This document shows, piece after piece, positions 1 to 8,673 of a stretch of DNA of 64,000 bases. This DNA is from an uncultured Prevotellaceae bacterium. Its GTDB lineage: Bacteria > Bacteroidota > Bacteroidia > Bacteroidales > Bacteroidaceae. The stretch covers positions 1 to 64,000 of the forward strand of contig CAMNIN010000009.1 in NCBI GenBank assembly GCA_946540735.1, read 5' to 3'. Numbering within the stretch: the first letter of the stretch is position 1; each line of letters begins with the position of its first letter. Under the pieces are notes generated by a model, which saw nothing but the letters and a program-made list of their open reading frames with translations, was not told the origin of the DNA and searched no databases. Both the position numbers and the translations under genes were made by a program.

Positions 1-127
1 AGTGTTTAGTTACTTCTGCGGGGCAATTTGTTTATTATTTATAGAGGAAAGATAGGGAATCAGCCAATTATCGTCAAGGCGTAATCGCGGAGACACTTAC
101 CTTGTTTGCTGGCATAGCGGTATTCTC

Positions 128-871
128 TTATCTAAGCAACTCATTGATTATCATATTTCTGTTCATGAAGAATGACAGCATGTCCCTATAGATATAACAG
201 TCCTCAAAATCAGTATGTATGAGTCGGCCATCATCTATGACCAGGATCTCTGCATCTGGAAAGGATAGAATGACCGGGGAATGTGTGGCAATAATAACCT
301 GTGAGCCAGCAGCCACTGCATCCTTCATCCACACCAGGAAACGCAACTGATTGGTATAGGACAAAGCTGCCTCTGGCTCATCGAAGATGTACAGGCCACG
401 ATTTCTGAGCCTGTTCATGACCAGGGAGATGAAGCTCTCCCCGTGAGACTGTTCATGCAGGCTCCTTCCACCATAGCTGTCAAGCATTCTACCGTCTTCC
501 CTCTGAAGTCGGTCCACTTCAGAAGCCACATTATAGAAACTCTCGGCACGGAAGAAAAAGGCGTTTCTGTAGCTCAGGTCTGCACGTATGGGTCTCAGAT
601 CCTCATACAAACGGGAATGGGTTTCCCATGTACTGAAGTGAAAGTTACGGCTTCCCCCCTCCGGATTAAGCCTGAGGATGGTGGCAATAGCTTCGAGCAA
701 GGTTGACTTCCCAGAACCGTTTTCACCGACAATATATGTCACGCTTCTGTTAAACTCCAACGAAGTCAGATTTCTGACCACAGGAAGTGTGAAGGGATAT
801 TCTTCTGGCTTTTGCGGAATATGCTCATTCCTTACTCCTTTGATGAAAATATTCTGTCCGTTGATATTCAT
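128..871 (-). CDS. AAA-family ATPase (ABC-like, stand-alone)
   Basis: A soluble ATPase of the AAA_15/AAA_21 type (COG3910-like), about 248 residues. Seen: Walker A GENGSGKST near residue 48, a signature-like SHGES, Walker B LYIFDEPEAALS, and a switch-His motif IIATHSPVI. These are the motifs of ABC-type nucleotide-binding domains, but no transmembrane partner or nuclease (OLD/TOPRIM) domain is present. The frame stays open 32 codons further upstream. I chose the ATG at 871 because a TATCTTTG -7 element lies 13 nt before it, so the upstream part would not be transcribed. Related small ATPases are often unassigned; some belong to defence or repair systems. No partner gene is visible. The 127 bases between its stop and the window edge hold nothing I recognise. 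Function beyond ATP binding is unknown. Confidence 0.8.
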   Translation of the reverse strand: MNINGQNIFIKGVRNEHIPQKPEEYPFTLPVVRNLTSLEFNRSVTYIVGENGSGKSTLLEAIATILRLNPEGGSRNFHFSTWETHSRLYEDLRPIRADLSYRNAFFFRAESFYNVASEVDRLQREDGRMLDSYGGRSLHEQSHGESFISLVMNRLRNRGLYIFDEPEAALSYTNQLRFLVWMKDAVAAGSQVIIATHSPVILSFPDAEILVIDDGRLIHTDFEDCYIYRDMLSFFMNRNMIINELLR

Positions 872-883
872 CTCTTTTTTTTG

Positions 884-891
884 CAAAGATA
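884..891 (-). promoter_or_regulatory. -7 element for the AAA ATPase
   Basis: TATCTTTG on the minus strand, a perfect TAnnTTTG. No clear TTTG -33 box is seen at the right distance. It decides the start at 871. Confidence 0.55.
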
Positions 892-994
892 ACTCTTTTC
901 TACGCGACATATTTGCGCAGAAGTGAAAAATCGCACTTTTTTGAGGGTTTTCACAAATTTTTTTCAACTACGCAGAAAGATTGCGTAGTATGTA

Positions 995-1072
995 GTCACC
1001 GGCATCATCCCCGGCTCACAGGGTGCGGCATCGTACATCGTCGAAGGTCTCGACTATCCAGACTCCTTCTGC
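995..1072 (+). pseudogene. rtcB fragment (RNA-splicing ligase remnant)
   Basis: Read from 995, the plus strand encodes VTGIIPGSQGAASYIVEGLD followed by YPDSFC. This resembles the conserved stretch of RtcB-type RNA ligases that precedes the SCSHGAGR motif. The match is about 26 codons long; the frame then leaves the family and no start or remaining domain is present. I take it as a decayed piece of an rtcB gene. The rest of 892-1335 shows no gene, RNA or repeat that I can support. Confidence 0.55.
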
Positions 1073-1335
1073 CCTAGATCATCGGGACGGTTCTCTATAA
1101 TCATTTTTTGAGAATGAAATGTTCTTCGCATCCTTGATTTCTTTACATCATGATGGCTCAAAGATCAGGAAAGTCAGTGAATGAGCGGGTCAGCTATCCC
1201 CCATTGGCTAAGTGTTATACCTCCTATGGGTTTGTACCTGAAGATTGTTATAATTGCAAATATGACGTCATCGTCATTCTTAGCCAGCATAAAATGTGAA
1301 AATGTGTAGACACTCCGTTTTTTTTGCATCAGTTC

Positions 1336-1367
1336 TTTGTCAAGACGAAAAGAATCATGTATCTTTG
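1336..1367 (+). promoter_or_regulatory. Promoter for the pectate lyase gene
   Basis: TTTG at 1336-1339, 20 nt spacer, TATCTTTG at 1360-1367: a full match to the Bacteroidetes -33/-7 consensus. Transcription would start near 1374, giving a leader of about 110 nt before the ATG at 1486. Confidence 0.7.
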
Positions 1368-1485
1368 ATGCCAGGAGTCGTGTACGGAAACGCCACATCA
1401 CAAAACAGTGGAATAATGAAAATGCCCAAGCATCTTCTTGCCAGACACTTCTCGCTGCAAACGCTCAAAAAAGATACTACTAACA

Positions 1486-3528
1486 ATGAAAAAAATGCTG
1501 TTGTTGATGATGATGCTTTGCTGTAGCATCGTGGCTCAGGCAGGAGATGTCCTGTCGGAAAATTTCGAAACGGGTCTGCCCTCGTCCTCCTCTTCGTCTG
1601 AGATTCAGGCAGAGCTGGCTTCAGGCACATGGACAGTCAAGGGAGTCTATGGCAAAAACGACAATGGGAGCAAGAGGGCCGCTATGGGGAGCAACGCCTA
1701 TCTCATTACGCCCGTCCTTGTGCAGCCGGGCCGCGTCACATTCACTCACCGCGCCTCAGGTAACGGTAAGAAGCTGAAAGTGGAGAAGTCCATTGACGGC
1801 GGTATGAGCTGGACGGAGTTAGGAACGGCTACGGTGTCTTCTTCTACACCCTACGGAAACAGCTCCTTCAAAGTCAATTCAGCAGAGGAAGATGTCGATG
1901 TGCGTATACGTTTCACTTGTCTCAGCGGGACTATCTACCTGGATGACGTTGAGATCACCTTGCATGACGTTGCTACAACGCCCGTAGATCCGGAAGACTC
2001 TACCTATATCACAGAGGGCGTGCCGGTGCCGACGAAGCCTTTCCCAGAGGCACTGCACACATATTACATCTCACCTGACGGCAATGATACCACAGGCGAC
2101 GGCTCGTTGGAAAAGCCGTGGCTGAACTTGCAGTATGCCGTCGACAAGGCTGTGGCGGGAGACCATATCGTGTGCCGTGGAGGGACGTACACCCCCACCA
2201 TGAAGAAGGACGGCAAGAAATACACCGTACGCATCAGCTCATCCGGAACGGAAGACGCTCCCATTGTCATCAGGAGTTATGAAGACGAAAAGCCTGTATT
2301 CGACTTTGTGCAACAGTTGGCCGACCAGAGCGTGGGTGATCGGGGCATACTCCTCACAGGCGACTACTGGTGGCTTTTCGGTCTTCATGTCACACATGCT
2401 GCCGACAACGGCATCAAGTTGGAGGGCTCTCATAACAGAATAGAGCGTTGTGAGTTCTCCTATAATCTTGACACAGGTCTCCAGCTCGGCTTTGGGCACA
2501 AGTTCAGCGACACCTTTCCCGGCCTGAGTGAGAATGACGGCACCTATTGCGCCTACAACGATATCATCGACTGTGACTCACACCACAACTGCGACTACGA
2601 CACCAACTATGGTTCAGACGCCGACGGCTTTGCCTGCAAGATGCACAACGGCAAGGGCAACCGGTTCATCCGATGCCGAGCGTGGCATAACAGCGATGAC
2701 GCATGGGATCTCTATGAGACCGACTATGATGTCGTCCTGGCCGAATGCTGGGCATGGGATTCAGGGAAGGCCGAAGACCATCTGTGGGTGAAGGACTACA
2801 TCAAGAAGAGTGGATCGATGTCATTCTCAGGTAATGGCAATGGTATCAAGCTTGGTGGGAATGGAACGGGAGGTTCGTCAAAGGGTATCCATTATGCGTA
2901 TAATTGTGTGGTTTTCAATTGCAATGCCGGCAGCAGTGTGAAAGGGTTCGACTGCAACAGCCATAAAGGTGGGCATGTGCTTATCGGCTGCCTGGCCTTC
3001 AACAATAGCTATGACTTCATGTTCGAGTCGGGCGGTTCTGATGCCCATACCCATTTTTATAACAACATCTGCGTAGGTAAGCAGGAGATCTGTGTCGGGG
3101 ACGACGATTACAATGCCATTTCCACTCCCATGTCCAAGAATGGATGGACCAACCATTTGGTGACAGGCATTGGCGTGGATGATTTCGTCTCTCTTGACGA
3201 GGACGATGCCCTCATGCCAAGGGCTATCGACGGTTCTCTGCCTCGGCGTTTCGCACGTCTTGCCGCTGACAGTAAGATGATCGATGCCGGTGATACCAGC
3301 CATGACATACCAGAGAGTCTGCTTGCCGACTTTCCATTCCTCAGGCGTACCGTTTCCGGTCTACAGCGCGATCTGGGACCCTATGAGCGTCCTGCTACAA
3401 CTCGTGCAGTGTCAGCACTTTACAAGGAAGACGTTAAGACCATCTGTCTCCGGAAATATCTCCTTGGTGGTCGTTTAATCATTGAGAAGAATGGCAGGAA
3501 ATATAATATCATGGGACAGGAGTTGTAA
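1486..3528 (+). CDS. Secreted PL9-family-like pectate lyase with N-terminal jelly-roll domain
   Basis: Predicted exported polysaccharide lyase, about 680 residues. A signal peptide (MKKMLLLMMMLCC...AQAG) is followed by a ~150-residue choice-of-anchor-like beta domain, then a right-handed beta-helix starting at YYISPDGND (about residue 193). The helix holds the segment SDADGFACKMHNGKGNRF (about 377-395) and HNSDDAWDLYE. In PL9 enzymes such as Pel9A this region supplies the calcium-binding Asp residues and the catalytic Lys, so the residues needed for pectate cleavage appear present. The C-terminus (KNGRKYNIMGQEL) resembles the tail of other Prevotella secreted lyases. The frame stays open 16 codons upstream, but the ATG at 1486 is the one that starts a signal peptide. 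No SusC/SusD pair or other pectinase is nearby, so it is an isolated carbohydrate gene. Confidence 0.85.
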   Translation: MKKMLLLMMMLCCSIVAQAGDVLSENFETGLPSSSSSSEIQAELASGTWTVKGVYGKNDNGSKRAAMGSNAYLITPVLVQPGRVTFTHRASGNGKKLKVEKSIDGGMSWTELGTATVSSSTPYGNSSFKVNSAEEDVDVRIRFTCLSGTIYLDDVEITLHDVATTPVDPEDSTYITEGVPVPTKPFPEALHTYYISPDGNDTTGDGSLEKPWLNLQYAVDKAVAGDHIVCRGGTYTPTMKKDGKKYTVRISSSGTEDAPIVIRSYEDEKPVFDFVQQLADQSVGDRGILLTGDYWWLFGLHVTHAADNGIKLEGSHNRIERCEFSYNLDTGLQLGFGHKFSDTFPGLSENDGTYCAYNDIIDCDSHHNCDYDTNYGSDADGFACKMHNGKGNRFIRCRAWHNSDDAWDLYETDYDVVLAECWAWDSGKAEDHLWVKDYIKKSGSMSFSGNGNGIKLGGNGTGGSSKGIHYAYNCVVFNCNAGSSVKGFDCNSHKGGHVLIGCLAFNNSYDFMFESGGSDAHTHFYNNICVGKQEICVGDDDYNAISTPMSKNGWTNHLVTGIGVDDFVSLDEDDALMPRAIDGSLPRRFARLAADSKMIDAGDTSHDIPESLLADFPFLRRTVSGLQRDLGPYERPATTRAVSALYKEDVKTICLRKYLLGGRLIIEKNGRKYNIMGQEL

Positions 3529-3622
3529 GAACACAAACACCTTTTTGGATGGGATTTTAGTATCCTTCTGTAATTTCATGCATAGGATTTTTGAATGCAT
3601 TTCTCGTTTTTTGAATTGGATT

Positions 3623-3811
3623 TCAGGAAAAAGGCTGTTCGTCGGCCACCTTGAGGACAACGTGCAGCGGAGCCACTAGTTCGGCCTTCACCGGCAGTTG
3701 GCCGAAGGTGTAGATGCGCTCCTTGCCATCCTCCAACGTGACGGTCACGCACCTTCCGCTACGACCCCGACTATTTCGGACGCGATCCCAAACAGCGTAG
3801 ATTGCCGTCAT
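3623..3811 (-). pseudogene. Possible C-terminal remnant of an unidentified protein
   Basis: A 62-codon minus-strand frame whose last 40 residues (VTVTLEDGKERIYTFGQLPV and on to VLKVADEQPFS, then stop) look protein-like, with good codon use and alternating beta-strand character. The first 20 residues look random. It lies in a 518-bp gap between two plus-strand genes, with no promoter or start context. I read it as the tail of a gene lost by deletion. The family is not recognised. Confidence 0.3.
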
Positions 3812-3829
3812 GCGAAAAAGAAAAAAATA

Positions 3830-3861
3830 TTTGGCAGTTTCCCATAAAACGACTACCTTTA
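3830..3861 (+). promoter_or_regulatory. Possible promoter upstream of the cupin lipoprotein
   Basis: TTTG at 3830-3833, 20 nt, then TACCTTTA at 3854-3861 (last base differs from TAnnTTTG). It would give a leader of about 180 nt to the ATG at 4047. Weak because of the -7 mismatch. Confidence 0.3.
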
Positions 3862-3950
3862 CTCAAAAAATATGGGCAAACAAAAACGAAGCTCCCCAAT
3901 GCGACAGCCAGCAGCCAGCCCATGGCGATGGTCTGAGCTGAGTGGACTAT

Positions 3951-4020
3951 TAGAACGTTTGAACAGCGAAAGTACATATTGCCTAACTACTTTAACTTCA
4001 ATAACTTCTTAACTTCCGAA
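3951..4020. repeat. Short dispersed repeat plus pyrimidine-rich tract, copy 1
   Basis: ATTAGAACGtTTGAAcAGCG followed by AAAGTACAT at 3951-3979 recurs at 35077-35105 with two base changes. Both copies are followed by a C/T-rich tract built from cttaacttc-like units (here 3986-4020). Confidence 0.5.
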
Positions 4021-4046
4021 AGTTAAACAATAATAGCAAACGAAAG

Positions 4047-4517
4047 ATGAAAAAGATTTTGAACTTCGTGTTGGCAGCTGCCCTTGTTGGCGGTCTCAAC
4101 ATCATGGCTTCTTGCAAGAAAGCCACAGAGGACAAAGAGACAGCGGTACAGCCGCAAGTAGAAAGCACCGAACTGATCCGCACCAGCCAGAGCTGGGACG
4201 GTGTGGAACTGCCCGACTATTTCGAGGGGCGTCCCGAACTGGTCGCCGTCAAATACGTATTCCCGGCAGGTCAGAAACTGGGCTGGCATCACCACCCCGT
4301 GATGAACTACGGCATACTGGTGCAGGGCGAGCTGACCATCATCGGACAAGACGGCAAGGAGAAAGTGGTGCATGAGGGTGAGGCCGTCGTCGAAATGGTG
4401 AACACCATCCACCACGGAGAGAACCGAGGCACCAAGCCCGTCATCCTCTACATGTTCTACCTTTCGCAGAAGGACCTGCCCCTGGCCGTGCAGCACCCCG
4501 AGATACCCTTGGAATGA
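4047..4517 (+). CDS. Cupin-domain lipoprotein
   Basis: A 156-residue lipoprotein with one cupin_2 barrel. The N-terminus MKKILNFVLAAALVGGLNIMASC has a lipobox ending at Cys23, so the mature protein is lipid-anchored in the envelope. The barrel shows the metal-site motif GWHHHPVMNYGILVQGELTI with paired histidines near residue 76 and a second motif around HHGENRG. Cupins of this size often bind a metal and a small molecule; the substrate cannot be told from sequence. It stands alone, with 518 bp before it and a repeat-rich gap after it. The start is fixed by the signal peptide. Confidence 0.8.
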   Translation: MKKILNFVLAAALVGGLNIMASCKKATEDKETAVQPQVESTELIRTSQSWDGVELPDYFEGRPELVAVKYVFPAGQKLGWHHHPVMNYGILVQGELTIIGQDGKEKVVHEGEAVVEMVNTIHHGENRGTKPVILYMFYLSQKDLPLAVQHPEIPLE

Positions 4518-4578
4518 GCAAGCATCAAGTTCCAGGTTATCAGATAGTATGATAATCCAGATCATCATTGAATCCCCT

Positions 4579-4695
4579 TTAAAAGTCGGTTGAATCCTTT
4601 CGCATAAGGAAGTAGAGACGTCGCATTGAGGCGTCTCCCTTTGTTATATTATCCCAAAGCATAATGCGGGAGACGCCGCAATGCGACGTCTCTAC
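4579..4695. repeat. Dispersed palindromic repeat (complete copy)
   Basis: Two 28-nt arms, 4612-4639 and 4668-4695, are reverse complements at 27 of 28 positions and begin GTAGAGACGTCGCATTG; the loop is 28 nt. The preceding ~33 nt (aaaagtcggttgaatcc...) are also shared with a second copy at 59677-59772, which keeps the left arm exactly but has lost the right arm. No T-tract follows, so it is not an ordinary terminator. The rest of 4518-4796 shows nothing else. Confidence 0.75.
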
Positions 4696-4796
4696 ATGTG
4701 GACCTATAAAGCAAATACGAATCTGCCTCTGGACCGTGACTTTGCCTCTGCGAGGCGTAGTTACTCCGTCTCGGGATAAAAAAAGAACAAGTTCTT

Positions 4797-4827
4797 TTTG
4801 TTCTGCCCTCGTTTTTCCGTAACTTTG
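4797..4827 (+). promoter_or_regulatory. Promoter of the surface-glycan operon
   Basis: TTTG at 4797-4800, 19 nt, TAACTTTG at 4820-4827: a complete consensus match, with transcription expected near 4834 and a leader of about 45 nt. It rules out starts before 4834 for the first acyltransferase. Confidence 0.75.
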
Positions 4828-4878
4828 CAGGGCGTTAGGAGAAAGGGACTGAAACCCTATATCTTTTCGCGCCTAACT

Positions 4879-5886
4879 ATGAACAAGATACTCAATTATC
4901 GAAATGAGATTTATGGTCTCTGCATCATCTGGATCATTTTCTTCCACATCGAAGCAGTGACTCGCCTGCCACATTACATCCCCCTGGTATCAGATTTTCT
5001 GAGACTGGGTAACTGTGGTGTTGACATCTTCCTCTTCCTGTCGGGATATTGTCTCTTCCTCTCATTCAAGAAGAATCCTGACCTGAACAGATATTTCCAT
5101 AGGAGATTCCTAAGAATCATCGTTCCTTACCTGCTTATCGCCATTCCCTATAATTTCTGGGAAATTTTTTTTGAAAGTGGCATAACCTCATCCCTTGGCA
5201 TGGCAGGCCATTATATCTATAATCTTTCCGGACTCTCCCTGTGGTTTTCAGGCGTTCAGACGACATGGTTTGTTCACGCAATCATCATTTTCTACCTACT
5301 GTTCCCTGTTTTCTTCCAAATAGTCAAAAGAAACAGGTTTAGCGCATGGCTGCTGTTAGGAGGTGTCTATGCATTCACGATCCTCCTTCACCAATGCGTT
5401 CCTTCCTCAAAACTGGCTGCCATCGCATACTCAAGGCTGCCGGCCTTCACTTTAGGCATCATCATGGCCTGCCATGGACCGAATCCTTTCTCGTCATTAA
5501 GCGTATCCTTGTTCCACGTGGCTTACTTGTTTGTCACCATTCTCATCCTGCATGTGAATGTATGGCTCAAACGAAACGGTTCCGACTACTTTTGGGGGTG
5601 GTCATTCTTCATCACACTGGTCTTTCCGCTGCTGTTTCTCATGGAACGCATCGTGAACTTCTGTGGCCACTCTATCCGGAAAGTTCTGAAATTCGTGGGT
5701 GACATCAGTCTGGAAGCATATTTAGCTCATATCACACTTCTCCATATTTACTGTTTCTATGGATTTCAGAAGTCAATGGGCTGGTGGACATACTTGATTG
5801 TGCCCATCATCTCCATCTCCCTCGCCTATCTTGTATCTCAAATAGCCAAACATATCACCACGCGTAAAACCACCAGCATAGCATGA
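4879..5886 (+). CDS. Membrane acyltransferase (acyltransferase 3 family)
   Basis: Integral membrane O-acyltransferase of the Acyl_transf_3 type, 335 residues and roughly ten hydrophobic segments. The first helix carries the family's active-site histidine in IIFFHIEAV (His23), and an FLFLSGYCLF segment typical of the second helix follows. Such enzymes move acetyl or other acyl groups onto glycans at the inner membrane. The start at 4879 is used because the promoter at 4797-4827 excludes the upstream extension. It overlaps the next gene by ATGA (5883-5886), which implies translational coupling. As the first gene of the glycan operon it probably decorates the repeat unit; the exact substrate is unknown. 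Confidence 0.85.
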   Translation: MNKILNYRNEIYGLCIIWIIFFHIEAVTRLPHYIPLVSDFLRLGNCGVDIFLFLSGYCLFLSFKKNPDLNRYFHRRFLRIIVPYLLIAIPYNFWEIFFESGITSSLGMAGHYIYNLSGLSLWFSGVQTTWFVHAIIIFYLLFPVFFQIVKRNRFSAWLLLGGVYAFTILLHQCVPSSKLAAIAYSRLPAFTLGIIMACHGPNPFSSLSVSLFHVAYLFVTILILHVNVWLKRNGSDYFWGWSFFITLVFPLLFLMERIVNFCGHSIRKVLKFVGDISLEAYLAHITLLHIYCFYGFQKSMGWWTYLIVPIISISLAYLVSQIAKHITTRKTTSIA

Positions 5887-6935
5887 ACCGAATCGCATAC
5901 ATAGACCTGATCAAAGTATACACCATCTTCCTGGTGATACTGGGGCACTCCACCATCTGCGGGGGAATTGCCAAGCAGTGGCTGTATGCGTTTCACATGC
6001 CTGTATTCTTCGCACTCTACGGACTGACTTATAACCACCATTCCCATGCCGCCAGAGGATTCCTCACACACAGTTTTGTCGCACAGAAGGTCAAACGGCT
6101 GATGATTCCTGCGGTTATCTGGGCTTTGGCCTACAGCATCGTCAAATGGCTGGCACATGGTTTTCCTGGAGTGAAGGCTGCCGCAGGATTACTCTATTTC
6201 AGTCAAGCTGGCCTTAAAGCGGCTGGATCACTCACATCCATCTGGTTCCTGCCATGCATGTTCCTGGCCGTTTTGCTTACTGAGGCCATCATGCAAGCCA
6301 TTTCCCGACCAGCCAACACGCAGAAGCCTTTCTTGCTGAAACTCCTGATGCTGAGCATGGTGCTTGCTGCCATCACGTTCCTGCTGCCACGTCTGCAACT
6401 GGGATATCCATGGTGCATCAATCTCGTGCCACTGGCTTGCGCTTTCATCCTCATCGGCTTCTTGACCCGGCAATGTATCATCTTCTTGAACAGCAAACGA
6501 CTTTCCCTTCCGGCTGTCTGGATCGCCACCTTCATCTGTGCTTTCGCTGCCCTTAGCGGCACATTCTCCTATAACCTGAGATTCGTTCCTATCCACAACG
6601 CCGACATGGCATCTGCCTGTTTCGGCTTTCCACCACTCTACATGTTGGATGCCGTCTCAGGGCTTTTCATGATGGTGGCATTGGCCAAGCTGACCTGCCC
6701 ACACCGGCTTCATCCCGTCGTGGCTTTCATGGGGTCCAACACTTTGGCCATCTTTCTCATCCACAAGCCCCTCATCGTCAATCTCAGTGACTTGCTCAAG
6801 ACCGCTGGCTACCATCATACGCTGGTTGCCATTGCGGTTTCCGTCGTCATCTTACTGATAAGTGCTCTCATCGCATCGCTCATCAATCGAGCATATCCCT
6901 TTACTATCGGAAACAAAAAACAATATCCTATATGA
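5883..6935 (+). CDS. Membrane acyltransferase (COG3594-like)
   Basis: A second Acyl_transf_3 protein, 350 residues, not closely similar to the preceding one. It opens with IDLIKVYTIFLVILGHS (His22 in the conserved position) and FHMPVFFALYGLTY, the pattern of fucose-4-O-acetylase-like membrane acyltransferases. About ten membrane spans are predicted by eye. Both ends overlap neighbours by ATGA (5883-5886 and 6932-6935), so it is in the middle of a coupled operon. Two different acyltransferases side by side suggest two separate acyl decorations on the same polymer. Substrate assignment is inference. Confidence 0.85.
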   Translation: MNRIAYIDLIKVYTIFLVILGHSTICGGIAKQWLYAFHMPVFFALYGLTYNHHSHAARGFLTHSFVAQKVKRLMIPAVIWALAYSIVKWLAHGFPGVKAAAGLLYFSQAGLKAAGSLTSIWFLPCMFLAVLLTEAIMQAISRPANTQKPFLLKLLMLSMVLAAITFLLPRLQLGYPWCINLVPLACAFILIGFLTRQCIIFLNSKRLSLPAVWIATFICAFAALSGTFSYNLRFVPIHNADMASACFGFPPLYMLDAVSGLFMMVALAKLTCPHRLHPVVAFMGSNTLAIFLIHKPLIVNLSDLLKTAGYHHTLVAIAVSVVILLISALIASLINRAYPFTIGNKKQYPI

Positions 6936-8671
6936 TTTACGGAGCTATACTCGCTGGTGGCGTAGGGAAGCGAGTTGAAAGATATTCCCTACCCAAGCAA
7001 TTCATCCAAGTGGGCGGCGTGCCCATCATCATCCTCACGATGCGCACCTTCCTGGCCAATCAGAAAATCGACATGATCTATGTGGCCATGCACATCGACT
7101 GGATGGCCTATGCCGAAAAACTGTTCAAGGAAAGTTTTTCCGCCGCACAGCTTTCACGTATCCGGCTGATTGCCGGTGGAAAGGAAAGGCTCGACTCCTT
7201 CACTCATGTCATGGATGACATCATCGCTCGCACAGGAATGCACGACGAAGATATCCTTATCTGTCATGACTCGGTCAGACCGTTTGTCAGCCAGCAGATC
7301 ATCGATGAATGCGTGGAGGCTACACAGAAGGACAACTTCGCACTCACCGTAGTTCCTGTCAACGACACCATACATACCAGCTATGGCAATGATGGTCTTA
7401 TCGACGGAACGCTCGACCGCAACGGACTGTTCAACGGACAAAACCCGGCGGGATTCAATCTGCGCATGCTCCACGATATCCTCGCACAATTCAGCGACGA
7501 GGAGAAGGCCAAGGTGACAGGCACCACACAACTGATCCTTAAAGCGGGAAAGAAAATCAGGAAAGTCATGGGCCATACTTCCAATTTCAAAATCACCACA
7601 GACAATGATCTCGATGTGGCTGACCGCATCCTGCGCGCCAACCACCAGCGACAGAACGTACACCTGCTCGACTGCACCCTCCGCGATGGCGGCATCGTCA
7701 TCAATTTTGACTTCGGCCTCGATCACATGCAGGAAATCAAGAGCCGTCTGGAAGAATCAGGGGTGGAATATGTCGAGTGCGGCTACATCGACGAGAGAAA
7801 GGGCAGTCCTGAAGGACGCACCTGCTTTGACAACGAGCAAAGCATCCGACGCACCCTGCTCTCCACCGGCAAGAAACCCGGAGTCACCTACCTGGCCATG
7901 ATCGACTACGGCACCTTCGACCTCAACCGCCTCCAACCCGCCACACCCGATGGCATCGACGGCATACGCTATGCCTTCCACAAGGAGAACGTGAAGGATG
8001 CCTTACGACAGGCGCGTATCATCATCGACAAAGGCTATGACCTCTATATCCAACCGATGGTCACCATCCGATACTCCGATGAGGAATTGCGTGAGGTCAT
8101 CGCCTATTGCAATACTTACCTCTCAGAAGCCAAAGCTTTCTACGTGGTCGATAGCTTCGGACAAATGGACAACATCATGCTGGAGAAAAAACTTGAGATC
8201 GCCGACCTCTACGTGAGCGACAGCATGAAGGTGGGATTCCATGCGCACAACAACCGGCAGATGGCCTTCTCCAATTGCATGACCTTCGTCAACTACCCTG
8301 CGCACCACGAACTGATGGTCGACTCGAGCATCATGGGCATGGGAAAAGGTGCCGGAAACCTCTGCACCGAACTCATCATGCCGGTACTCATAGCAAGAGG
8401 CAACAACTACAGCACAGTGGGCATCTATCAGGAAATCAATGATTACATCAGCGGACTGATGAAAACCAACCCGTGGGGCTACTGCCTCGACTATTACCTC
8501 TCGTCGCTCTATGGCTGCACCCCCTCCTACATCAAGATCTTCACCAAGGACGACAGGGTGACAACCGATATGCTGATCAATTTGCTCAAAAACATGCCGG
8601 AGGAGAAAAAAGCTGCTTGTGACCGCACGTTCGCGGCTGAATATCTCATGAACTTCCTCAACAACAGATAA
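6932..8671 (+). CDS. Fusion of IspD/TarI-like cytidylyltransferase and DRE-TIM aldolase
   Basis: A 579-residue two-domain enzyme. Residues 1-~235 form an IspD/TarI-type cytidylyltransferase: AILAGGVGKRVERYSLPKQF binds CTP, and CHDSVRPFVS, PVNDTIH and TTDNDLDVADR follow in family order. From about 248 a DRE-TIM metallolyase begins with LLDCTLRDGG and contains the metal-binding HAHNN (about 433-437), as in 4-hydroxy-2-oxovalerate aldolase-like enzymes. Being beside a TagF-like transferase, the first domain more likely makes CDP-ribitol or CDP-glycerol than the isoprenoid intermediate of IspD. The aldolase half may build or cleave the acceptor's carbon skeleton; its substrate is unknown. Continuous frame with no internal stop. 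The start overlaps the previous gene by ATGA. Confidence 0.85.
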   Translation: MIYGAILAGGVGKRVERYSLPKQFIQVGGVPIIILTMRTFLANQKIDMIYVAMHIDWMAYAEKLFKESFSAAQLSRIRLIAGGKERLDSFTHVMDDIIARTGMHDEDILICHDSVRPFVSQQIIDECVEATQKDNFALTVVPVNDTIHTSYGNDGLIDGTLDRNGLFNGQNPAGFNLRMLHDILAQFSDEEKAKVTGTTQLILKAGKKIRKVMGHTSNFKITTDNDLDVADRILRANHQRQNVHLLDCTLRDGGIVINFDFGLDHMQEIKSRLEESGVEYVECGYIDERKGSPEGRTCFDNEQSIRRTLLSTGKKPGVTYLAMIDYGTFDLNRLQPATPDGIDGIRYAFHKENVKDALRQARIIIDKGYDLYIQPMVTIRYSDEELREVIAYCNTYLSEAKAFYVVDSFGQMDNIMLEKKLEIADLYVSDSMKVGFHAHNNRQMAFSNCMTFVNYPAHHELMVDSSIMGMGKGAGNLCTELIMPVLIARGNNYSTVGIYQEINDYISGLMKTNPWGYCLDYYLSSLYGCTPSYIKIFTKDDRVTTDMLINLLKNMPEEKKAACDRTFAAEYLMNFLNNR

Positions 8672-8673
8672 TA

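Noticed and set aside
4612..4695. Intrinsic terminator for the cupin gene
   Set aside because: The stem is strong, but the loop is 28 nt, there is no T-tract, and the sequence recurs elsewhere as a repeat.
6932..7640. Assignment of the cytidylyltransferase domain as IspD of isoprenoid synthesis
   Set aside because: The fold is shared, but the fusion and TagF-like/LicD neighbours favour CDP-polyol synthesis; housekeeping ispD is usually elsewhere.
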